Below are positions 1 to 8,250 of a DNA stretch of 29,833 bases, one piece after another (the stretch's first letter is position 1; each line of letters opens with the position of its first letter). Made by a program: the position numbers and the translations under genes. Under the pieces are notes generated by a model, which was given only the letters and a program-made list of their open reading frames with translations, was not told where the DNA came from and ran no database searches. Source of the DNA: Bremia lactucae (Eukaryota; Oomycota; Peronosporomycetes; Peronosporales; Peronosporaceae); the NCBI RefSeq assembly GCF_004359215.1, contig NC_090610.1, positions 7,672,703 through 7,702,535 of the forward strand. Direction: 5' to 3'.

Positions 1-151
1 TGGTCATAGCCTCTTACATGAGCGCTATAGACCAGCAGGGTTGAGGTCCGAAATTTCGAGACCTCAGGGACTATGCTACCCATTTGTTCGACAACTCTGA
101 ACTTAGGGGTAGCTTCAGAGTCCGCGTCAGTAGGGCATCCCGCCCCTACTG
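1..151 (-). pseudogene. Element E, start of gypsy pol in the -1 frame relative to gag
   Basis: Read on the minus strand, the frame one base back from the gag frame is open from the gag stop (148-146) to the window edge, about 48 codons with no stop. It contains VGAGCPTDADSE, which aligns with VGARRPTGEDLGS at the same place in element C and VGAQRPTDPATS in element B. In C this frame leads to the retropepsin DSGA motif, so here it should be the linker before protease. The protease itself lies outside the window. The alignment and frame are seen directly; the protease assignment is inferred from the paralogues. Confidence 0.6.
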
Positions 152-1239
152 CGCTCCTGCATTTCCCGACCCCTCAGTGGTCGAGGCAGAACTCATGCGT
201 CTCGCACGCTGGTTCTTGCCATCGCCCTTTGGGAAGGGAGTCCTCTTGCTGGGCATTTTTGCCCCAGCAGGGACCCTGGCATAGCAGCGAGCCATCATAT
301 GGCCGCGCTTGCCGCATTTAAAACAGACCACGTCTGCATTGCCCAACTCCATAGGAGTGGCATCTGTCCTCTCGGCCGACGGCTTATACCAAGCTGTCGC
401 CGAGGCACTGTTGTAGGATTGCTCCTCAACTAAGGCAATTTGGATTGCCTCTTCCATCGTCGACGGCACCTTTCTGAAAAGGGCCTGTCGCGATGGGCCA
501 TGCCGTAGTCCGTTCATAAACGTGGGCACCTTAATGTGCTCCGGAATCGGACCTACGGTTATGGACGCCGACAGCGAGCGCATCTCTTGCACATACTCTT
601 GCAGATATCGCTTCGCCTGTTGTGCCCCAAAGAAGCGCGCCTGAAGCAACACTTCGTTGTTCGGCGGCTAGTACATGGCGCGAATCTTTTCCTTAAAGAT
701 CGCCCATGTAGGTAACGCCTTAACGTCCGCCATAAGCGCCAAGTAAGCCCACGCTGAGGCCTACCGCACAGGTGCGACATGGCGTACGACACCATCCGGC
801 TGTCGTCCTCGATGAGCTGCACGACACCGCATTGCTCCACGGCTAACAGCCAGTAGACAATCGTGTGCGCTGCAGTTCCATCGAGCTTGGGCGGGTCCAT
901 CCGAATGGGCCTCGGCTGATGCGGCCGGGTAGAGAGCATCTCAACAGTCCTATTGATAGCCTCGCTCCAAGCCTGCTCATGCCTCAGCTCATCCTGAGTC
1001 TGAGTGACAGACTCCGCCGCAGCATGGCTTTGTGCATCGGACGCGGCCCTCCGCTGTCCGAGCACGAATGCCTCAAACTGCTCCAACTGAGCAACATGTT
1101 GCTCAGGAGGACTACCCAGGAGCCTGGCCAGGGCTTGTTCACCAAGTCCCTGCGCCATTAGCCCTGCCACCTCCCGATGATGTTCGGAGAGGTGGGGAAA
1201 ATGAGCCCAATCAATATTGAGGCTCATCCTGGGAGTCAC
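146..1239 (-). pseudogene. gag: Element E, Ty3/gypsy Gag (capsid and zinc knuckle)
   Basis: Gag packages retrotransposon RNA in virus-like particles. The frame starts near 1239 (MTPRMSLNIDWAHF) and the reading frame ends at the TAG at 148-146. The N-terminal two thirds run from 1239 to about 740; the rest continues in another frame through VLLQARFFGAQQAKRYLQEYV and ends with a CCHC zinc knuckle, CFKCGKRGHMMARC, in a basic tail. At least one frameshift or stop near 650-780 separates the parts, so it is broken. The same Gag, with an internal deletion, is found at 14946-15660 on the plus strand. Its 5' LTR is absent: immediately beyond 1239 the plus-strand pol of element A begins, so the two genes lie back to back. 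Confidence 0.85.
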
Positions 1240-2192
1240 TTAAGACAAATCCTATATACAAGGATTTGATTGATTTCAGGGACGTATTCCCTGAAACAGT
1301 TCCATGCGAGTTGCCTAAAGATAAAGGCACTCGACATGAGATCGAGCTCAATCCGGGCTCGAAGTATAGTGTCATGAAGCAGTGGCTACTGCCTCGTGAA
1401 ACAAGTAGTTGCAATCGATAAATTCTTTATCGATCGATTAAGAGCGGGCCATGTGAGGGAGTCAACCTCCCACATTGCTCTCCAACCTTCTGTGTGCGAA
1501 AGGCCACATGAGGGTGGCGGATAGTGCACGTATGCAATAAACTGAATGCTGCAACGGTACCGGCTCAAGCGTCGATACCTCTAATAGACGTAATCATAGA
1601 TGGTATGTCAAAGACCACCATCTTTTCGTCTATGGATCTGATGGATGGGTTCTATGAGATCCTTATGCATGAACGGGACATCCCGCACATAGCAGTGATC
1701 GCTCCCAGTGGGATGCTCTAGGAATGGCTAGTAATGCCTTAGGGGCTTAGGAACGCCCCTACAACATTCAACAGATGCGCAACGAATCTGTTGGGACCAG
1801 TGCGAGAATTCGCACCGAGTTCTTTCGACGATGTATTCGTCCATAGCCTGGCTATGGACAGAAAGACGGATGTGGAAGGTCATAAAACTCACGTTCGTCA
1901 GGTTCTTACACTTATGCGAAAGCATAAGTTGTACGCAAATCTCTAAGAAGTGTATATTCGCTGCAAGTGAAGTACCACTTCTAAGGTGCATCGTCGGTAA
2001 ACACAGCGTGCGCCCTGATTCCGAAAAGGTCAAGGCAATTACCGACTGGCCAGTTCCAGTCGATGTCAAGGGACTTCGAAAGTTCCTTGGATTAGCGGCG
2101 TACTTGCACAAGTACTCCCGCAATTATGCCGAGATGACAGTTTATCTCTCTCGTCTCTTGAAAAAAGTCGAGAAATGGCTATGGAACGCTGA
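1230..2192 (+). pseudogene. pol: Element A, reverse transcriptase
   Basis: The RT copies the element RNA into DNA. Translated pieces give DVFPETVPCELPKDKGTRHE and the block around 1324-1390 (HEIELNPGSKYSV), then FCVRKA-like sequence near 1490, IFSSMDLMDGFYEILMHERD (1620-1680), SGMLxEWLVMP-like sequence (1710-1740) and the catalytic FDDVFVHS block (about 1826-1850), followed by KCIFAASE and the thumb (KVKAITDWPVPVDVKGLRKF, 2028-2090). The FDD aspartates are intact. Breaks include an amber at about 1720 in the palm (where E or W is expected) and several frameshifts between 1390 and 1530 and between 1740 and 1830. Gypsy RTs are normally one frame with RNase H. Confidence 0.88.
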
Positions 2193-2852
2193 TTGTCAGC
2201 GTTCCTTGAAGGTATCAAGCAAAGCTTGATGCAATCGCCAAGATGCGTGATTGCAGATCAAGACAGACCATTCCATGTGGTCTGTGACGCTAGCGATTTT
2301 GCAATCGGCTGTGCGTTAATGCAATACGATACAGATGGCGCGGAGCGCGTCGTCTGTTACCAATCGCATCAGCTGCAACCAGCTGAACGCAATTACCCAG
2401 TGCATGACAAGGTATTCCTTGACATGAAATATGCATTGGCTAAGTTTAGGGTCTATCTCCTCGGAGATAGACCGTTCATCGTATATACGGATTATACGTC
2501 ATTACGCACGGCCGTAAACAGCCCACACCTCTCGCAAAAAATGGCGAGGTGGCTATCCTTCTTCGCGGAGTATAATTTCTCCGTGGAACATAAATCAGGA
2601 CGACTTAATGTCGTCGCTGATGCGTTATCACGCCGACCCGATTTCGAGCCGGCTGCGCATTCCAACAGTGAAAATAATCCCACTGTTGCAACACTCATTT
2701 CAAGTGTTCCGTCATCAACCTTGTTTGATGACATAAAGAAAGCCTACGCGGAAGACAAAGTCCTTCTGCGTTTAATGGATCATCTGATGAATCCATCAAA
2801 AAATCTCTTAAAAGATTTAACGGCTTTATATCGATCGTCATCAGATCAATAA
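2193..2852 (+). pseudogene. pol: Element A, RNase H domain and linker to integrase
   Basis: This part degrades the RNA strand of the RNA-DNA hybrid. The frame is open for 219 codons. It begins with the end of the RT connection (FLEGIKQSL), then the first RNase H strand with the catalytic aspartate (VVCDASDFAIGCALMQYDTDG, D near residue 31), then VCYQSHQLQPAERNYPVHDK, LGDRPFIVYTDYTSLRTAV (a second catalytic aspartate in YTD; the following H is Y here) and ADALSRRPDF, the usual end of gypsy RNase H. The ADALSRRPD motif precedes a spacer leading to the integrase zinc domain. It is displaced by a small frameshift from the RT frame at about 2190. Confidence 0.88.
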
Positions 2853-2886
2853 ACAATACGCAACTGCTTACTGTACTACACGGCCG

Positions 2887-3813
2887 TTGCCGGCGACGCT
2901 CCACATGTCGTCGTCCCAATTCATAATAATTTGCGCTTGCTTATCATGTATGAGTGTCACGATGCACCAACAAGTGGCCATGGTGGACGTGAGAAAAATT
3001 TATCTCACAGTAAGTCGCGACTTTTACTGCCCCCGCCAGTATCAGCTCGTGCACAAGTACATTCGTGCTTGCGAGGTATGTCAACAGGTGAAGCCTAACC
3101 CTTCATCCCGTGCACCTCTCCAACCTCTGCCACTTCTGGCAGAGTGTTGGCACTCCGTATCTATGGACTTCGTCTTCGGATTTCCCGAGGACGATCACAA
3201 AAACAATAAAATCCTTGTTTTTGTAGACATATTCAGCAAGATGGTACATCTTGCTGCAGTACCAGAGTCGATCACGGCTCCGGGCTGTGCCCGTGTCTTT
3301 ATCGACACGGTATTCAAACTCCACGGTCTACCCCGTGAATTAGTCTTGGATAAAGATTCACGGTTCACGGCGGAGTTCTGGCAATCCGTGTTCCGATCTC
3401 TCGGAACACGGCTGACTATGTCAACATCCGATCATCCAGAGACAGATGGTCAGACGGAACGCGAAAATCGAGTCCTCGAAGAGATACTTCGAGTTTACGT
3501 CCAATCGTATCCGAAAAGGAGCGAGTTTTTTCCGATGGTCGAATTCGCCATCAATAATTCGGTACATGCGTCTACAACGCATCCATCGTTCTTCGTGAAT
3601 GGCTTACGCCATCCACGCATACCCACCCAATTAGAGGGATCTTCTAGTTTAAGGGGGGCTGGAGTTGCACGAGCAAAACCAATTCTGGCTCATGCTCATC
3701 ACGCGTCGAAATTAACAACGACGCGAGTGATGTCGATGTCGAAGAAATCGACATCGAAGATGAGAATGATCTCATGGCAGTACGCACAAAGCGTACTGAA
3801 AAAGACAAAATAA
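2887..3813 (+). pseudogene. pol: Element A, integrase (HHCC and DD35E core)
   Basis: The integrase inserts the cDNA into host DNA. The HHCC zinc domain is split by a frameshift near 2990-3000: the histidine half reads MYECHDAPTSGHGG in another frame (about 2946-2990), the cysteine half is CEVCQQVK in the 2887 frame. The catalytic triad is complete: D94 (SMDFVFG), D155 (LVLDKD) and E191 (DGQTERE), with 35 residues between the last two. It then runs through EFAINNSVHASTTHPSFFVN and NGLRHPR to an acidic, repeat-like stretch (DVDVEEIDIEDENDL, read in the neighbouring frame). The stop at about 3811 is a frameshift product, since the family sequence continues in another frame. Confidence 0.9.
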
Positions 3814-4189
3814 ATGAGTTAGCAGAAGAGTTTCTGCTAACTCGAGAATAAATAATCCGTTTCGTTCAGGATTCCATTGCTAACGCAGTGGACCGTCAGA
3901 AACAGAATGCAGTCAAAAATGGAAGACCAAACGCTCTTTCATTCAAAATAATGACCTAGTACTACTCTCTACGGTAAACTTACCTAAGCGTGTAGTCACT
4001 AATGTGGGTAGCAGTAAACTACTACCCAAGTTCATTGGGCCTTTTCGTGTACTGCATCGCAGAGGCAATGCGTACACAATAGTATTGCCACGTAGGATGC
4101 GAACGCATTCTACGTTTTACGTTGTTTGGATCCGCCCGTACCATCGGTTCGCAGGACGGATCCGACCACCCGTTTCAAGCCTTAAATGA
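3814..4189 (+). pseudogene. pol: Element A, integrase C-terminal (GPF/SH3-like) tail
   Basis: After the frame break the family sequence continues as ELAEEFLLTRE, a stop, then IIRFVQDSIANAVDRQKQNA, and from 4004 an open frame with KLLPKFIGPFRVLHRRGNAY and LPRRMRTHSTFYV. KFIGPF is the GPF module typical of gypsy integrase C-termini; the segment after it sits where chromodomain-bearing elements have a chromodomain, but I see no clear chromodomain aromatic cage. The frame ends with SSLK and a TGA at 4187-4189. The opposite-strand ORF ends at 4219, only 29 bp away, tail to tail. Confidence 0.8.
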
Positions 4190-4218
4190 TTCTTGTGGTC
4201 ACGAACCAGATTATCATG

Positions 4219-5706
4219 CTAAATCCGGAGATTCTCATGTCGGGCCCGAAGATCCTCGAAACCGCGATGAGCTGACGACAGCTCATCACGAAGAGCGTGA
4301 TGTTTTAGTTCGTACTCCAACATGGAGTACGCACTTTTCGAACGGTCTTCCAACCGTTCGATATGGTGAGCCTGCACCGTCTGCTCTAACGAGCGACACT
4401 TACCGCGCTCGTGATCAAGTCCCTCCTCCAAATCATGGAGGAAGCGATCGAATTTGTCGATCTTCGACTCTAGATCCATCACATGGGTCGGATCTAATTT
4501 TTCCTCCTCCGCCACAACCATTGGTGAATTCCCACGGTGGACAACGTTTCCTTGTGGAACGTACCCAAAACCACTGTGATGTGAAGGGGGCACCGAAACG
4601 AGCTATCTTGTTCGCTGGCGCGGTTACCCACCTTCACATGACAGCTGGGAGCCTCGTTTCCAGCTGATTGCTGACGTTGAGGACCTCGTCCGTCAGTATG
4701 ACGAGACCCATCCGATGGATCAAAAGGTCTATCGGAAAACACGCGCTTGTAAATCAATTGAAAAACGTCAATCGCATCGCGCATCTCGATAGAGATGCGA
4801 GCCCTTCCCCCGGGCGAAGAAGGGCATAGATATCCCCTTTTACTCGCTTCGTGTTGTCAACACAACACGGACAGGGATCACCCCACGTGAGGCATGGAAG
4901 TCCTGCCTCACGTGACAACCGATGCAATTTATACCTTGCACCGGTTAAAGTTCGCTTCTCAAACTTAACGCGAATCACGTTAAGTCTTTGAAGCTAGGCA
5001 TCGCGTCCAATGTCTTTGACATTGCGAATGAACGCGCTCCAGGCTTGCATAAGCGAGACTTTATCTCGCTTGTTGTTGCCACTATACCATCGATGCTTAA
5101 AAAAAGCATCGAGATAAAAAATATTCCTCAGCGCAAAAGTTCTTCGCGCTGGGATCAAGGTCATGTAGCTTTGTCGCAATAAAAAAGGGATATTTATTGT
5201 GAGGAGTAGTCTCTCCAGACAAGCTATTGACTAGGTGTTCGGGCAAAAGCCACGGCTTCTTCTCAGGGGCAAGACGAGACATTTTTAGTGTCTACGATCC
5301 CCTGAGTGGTACCCAGAAACAGGAGTATCACAAGAACTTTTTTACGATGGCTTACGCCATCGTCGGAACCGAACATGCTGTAGCGAATGCTACCAGCACG
5401 TCTACTCGAATGAGCCCCCTCATTCGAAGGCTAATTGTCAGCCGCCTGACGATGATCAGGTGACTGTTCTGTTCTCCCCGAGTCGGCCATTTCGTCCGAC
5501 TCGCATTCGTAGTCGACCTCCAAAGAGGGGTCGCATTCACGTGGTGTATCATCACGTGCACCCGCAACATTTAGAGTTCCCGGCGAAGATGGCACTACGG
5601 CAGACGGAACGTCTGCCGCAAGAGACAATGATGCGTCGCCCGCGGCTGCATGAACCACAGCCGAAGGCGCCGCACTATTTGCATACCGCATGGACTTGTT
5701 AACCAT
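4219..5706 (-). pseudogene. Element A, opposite-strand ORF between pol and 3' LTR
   Basis: Family unknown to me. Minus-strand pieces: an Ala/Ser-rich N-terminus (start MVNKSMRYANSAAPSAVV at 5706), an acidic stretch (DYECESDEMADSGRTEQSPD), a conserved central region (APEKKPWLLPE; a cysteine cluster GDPCPCC; TKRVKGD), a low-complexity Asp/Ser/Pro part (RPFDPSDG) and a probable coiled coil (LEEGLDHERGKCRSLEQTV). Frames shift near 5430, 5100, 4980 and 4500-4780, so it is broken. Element F (28055-29531) has the same gene in clean longer frames, about 93% identical in the stretch I compared, which shows that it is a real gene rather than chance. It is not Gag-like in any motif I can see (no CCHC knuckle). 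Role unknown; plant Tat-lineage gypsy elements are known to carry antisense ORFs in the same position. Confidence 0.75.
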
Positions 5707-5807
5707 GCGTTATAATTAAAAATGATGGTTCTGATCAACCAACATCGTTCTAATAAAGTGTCCTATAGTGACCACTCTTCCCAATGACAGTCAGAGTGAT
5801 TGTCGTT

Positions 5808-5820
5808 GAAGGAGGGGTGA
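5808..5820 (+). other. Polypurine tract of element A
   Basis: GAAGGAGGGGTGA lies directly before the LTR start TGTAACGGGG. In LTR retrotransposons this purine run primes second-strand synthesis and always sits immediately 5' of the 3' LTR. It therefore sets element A as plus-oriented, against the direction of the ORF at 5706-4219. The mirror sequence is found at 28014-28026 in element F. Confidence 0.8.
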
Positions 5821-6260
5821 TGTAACGGGGCGTATCGTTACATGAAGTTAACACTTAAAGGCTATTAATTAATATATCACATAAAAGGTAGAGAATATTT
5901 AGAGAATATTACTTTCCATGGTAATATTCTAAAAGCTTATCCATTGGTAGATATAGACCATTATATCTACTTTCTCCGCGGTCCAGTCAGCGCTGGACGC
6001 GCGCAAAGAGAAAGACTGATACGATTTAATTACATGTTTTGTATTAGTTTATAATTAAGTTTGTATTGAGTAGATAGAACAGAAGAACTTAATTATATTA
6101 AATACAGTTTTTTAAATTAATCCTCTTTAAAGCAAGTGTTTTAAAGAGTCTTCCTCTGCACGTACTCGTGTACGTGAAGTGACGTGAGGCACCACTCGCA
6201 TTGAGGCAGTGCGAAGTGGACTTGTACTGAAGCAGTACAAGTCAGTAGTGCCCCGTTACA
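5821..6260 (+). repeat. 3' LTR of element A (440 bp)
   Basis: It begins TGTAACGGGGC and ends GCCCCGTTACA, an 11-base terminal inverted repeat with the TG...CA ends of LTRs. The same sequence occurs inverted at 27563-28013 (451 bp) and as a 175-bp fragment at 10639-10813. It contains a run of perfect stem-loops: 5903-5930, 5947-5970, 6123-6148, 6159-6176 and 6219-6243 (11-bp stem, 3-nt loop, close to the 3' end where a polyadenylation hairpin could act). No target duplication can be checked because the partner LTR is missing. Confidence 0.9.
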
Positions 6261-6629
6261 GTTTGTATATAAATCACGGCCATCGTATTGTTACAATGCA
6301 ATATTAAGGCTGCTCTATGGCGTTTTTACTGCGATCAAAGAGCAACTGTAAGCTATGTGGCTTGATGTCCGTCTACATTTGTAGTCGGCTTCTCATGTGG
6401 CTGTGTATCGTCCAATATCTAGAAGCTATGTCGAGATCTACCGAGTTAAAGGCACAATTGCGTGAGACAATTTTATATTTTTGCTTTTCCGAGTTTTGAT
6501 TTGTAAAACAACAATTTTATTTAAAAGCTTGTCGCACTATAAGTATTAGTGTAATTCAGACAATTACTGGATTAATCGTTGCATGTTCTTTCATCGAATC
6601 CACTCTTATTAAGGGGGTAAAAATTATTG
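6261..6629. other. Intergenic stretch between LTR and RCC1 gene
   Basis: A/T-rich sequence between the element A LTR and the first exon of the RCC1-repeat gene, expected to hold that gene's promoter. A 60-codon plus-strand ORF (6317-6499, MAFLLRSKSNCKLCGLMSVY...) has no motif I recognise and may be chance or a relic. I see no clear oomycete initiator with good spacing to the ATG at 6630. Confidence 0.4.
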
Positions 6630-8199
6630 ATGCTGCGATTCCTAGGTGTTGGATGGCGACCAGCATTCGTTGCTGCTCGCAGTACGCAAGTGACAAAACT
6701 CGATTGTCCAAACGTCTTTGAAATCGTGACGATTCGTTTTGCAATTGAACGCAGGTGCTGCTCTTTCCACGCAATCTGCCAACGTTGTACTCGATCGTAC
6801 GTAGAATGCTCGAATGCGTGATATTATTCTCAACCTTTGTGAGCGTATTAATGCAATCTTGTAGCGGTCTTACTGTCGTATGGTGACGGATTTCTTGGGG
6901 CATTGGGCACAGGTGGATACGACGACGTGGTGGCTCCTACACCGCTGGCTACTACAACGGCGCTATCCGTCAAGGAAATTTCCGTTGGATGGGCCCATGC
7001 CGGCTTTGTAACGGATCAAGGAGATGCCTATATTTATGGTCGAACACACTCGTTTCGTGATGTTATTCGCTCTACTAATATGCAACGCGTGCTGCCAAAA
7101 CTCGTGTGGTGGATGAATAGCTTCACGCGTTCGCGTGGGGTGGACACGCTGGAGCCTGCGCTTCTGGAGATGCCGGATCGAGAGCGTGTCAAAAAGATTG
7201 TCTGCTCTGCGGCATTAACATTTATTTTGACGGAATGCGGAAAGCTTTTCACATTAGGAGCTAATGGTTATGGTCAGTGTGGCATTGGTGAAGAGGGTGT
7301 CAGTGTCCAATTGCCAACTCACGTGAGGTTTGACGGCGATAAAGTCGTGGATATCGCTTCGGGCTATCAGCATGGACTCGCTGTAACAGAAAATGGCACA
7401 GTGTTTTGCTGGGGAAAGGGAGAGCGTGGCCAGCTTGGCTTCGGCTCGGGCAATACTGATGCGCCACAGGAGTTGATTGCACTTAAAGGCAAGCGAATTG
7501 TCAAAGTGGATGCTGGCTTTAACTACTCTTGCGCTATAACAGGTGCGCTTAAGTCTCTTTTCACCAATGGAGTTTTAAAATTTAAAGATTTTGTATTTTT
7601 GGAGCTCAGAGGACGGTGAATTGTATGTGTGGGGCAAATTGTTAAACCCAAAAGGAATGTCGGAGGCAAATGGTGATCAGATTACCCCGCGTCTTGTGCA
7701 GACTAGCGATGCTGTGAAGCTTAGTAAATGTAGTCACTTTCACACGAGCTTTATTACTGGTGAGCTTATGAAGAATGTATGCTTGTTTGTGACTGACATA
7801 ACCGTATTTGTTTTGCAGCCGACAATAAAATCTGGCTGCTGGGTCGCACGCCCTCGGGTCGTCGAAATGAGAACAATTTTATACACGAGGCTCCGCAAAT
7901 GTACACGAGCCCGCTACAGATTACCAACGAGCGAGTTGTGCGCACTAAAGATATCGTGAAAATTGGCAAAGGCGTTGACAAATCCTCGTTTATTACTGGT
8001 ATGATAGCTCGACGTGCCATTAAGTAATGAATGGATTCCTACTGATATACAAAACCCTTTTTTTGCAGCCGACGGCCAAGCGTTGGAATGGAATTTTGAC
8101 TCTGGAATTCATTCGGTGAAAGAACTTGCAAACTGGAAAGTCAAGTCTTTCGAGAGTGGTTTCCACTACCGCCTCTTACTAGCGCAGCCAGCAAAGTAG
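6630..8199 (+). CDS. RCC1-repeat beta-propeller protein, possibly mitochondrial RCC1L-like
   Basis: My model has six exons: 6630-6645, 6755-6796, 6865-7542, 7610-7759, 7819-7998, 8069-8199, giving 398 residues. All five introns (109, 68, 67, 59, 70 bp) are GT-AG and phase-consistent. The last three are certain, because splicing restores TxDGxLYVWG-type repeats; the first two exons (MLRFLGAALSTQSANVVLDP) are my prediction, chosen because the repeat SYGDGFLGALGTGGYDD at 6873 needs an upstream start. RCC1 repeats are clear: TLGANGYGQCGIGEEG, GYQHGLAVTENGTVFCWGKG, GERGQLGFGSGNTDAPQEL, EDGELYVWGK. RCC1-family propellers serve as exchange factors for small GTPases or as scaffolds. The short, acid-free N-terminus and the divergent blades resemble mitochondrial RCC1L, but that is a guess. 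The gene lies tail to tail with the next one, 51 bp apart. Confidence 0.88.
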
Positions 8200-8250
8200 G
8201 TAGTAAAGCGAGCGAGTCCTTGATTAAATGAAGCACTACCTAGTCTACTT

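Larger units (their letters stand above)
1230..6260 (+). mobile_element. Element A: 5'-truncated Ty3/gypsy LTR retrotransposon with an opposite-strand ORF
   Basis: In order on the plus strand: RT (about 1250-2190), RNase H (2193-2852), integrase (2887-3813), integrase C-terminus (to 4189), an ORF on the minus strand (5706-4219), a polypurine tract (5808-5820) and a 440-bp 3' LTR (5821-6260). The polypurine tract directly before the LTR fixes the orientation and ties the opposite-strand ORF to the same element. Gag, protease and 5' LTR are missing on the left, where an inverted gag of element E abuts. All reading frames carry stops or shifts, so it is defective. It belongs to the same LTR family as element F (27563-29531) and the fragment at 10639-10813. 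Confidence 0.85.

Noticed and set aside
865..1220. Plus-strand ORFs opposite gag E
   Set aside because: The minus strand encodes a clear Gag with a paralogue at 14946; the plus frames have no motif.
6556..6903. 115-codon minus-strand ORF opposite the start of the RCC1-repeat gene
   Set aside because: It overlaps the predicted first three exons and two introns of the plus-strand gene, uses no known motif, and I could not join it to further exons.
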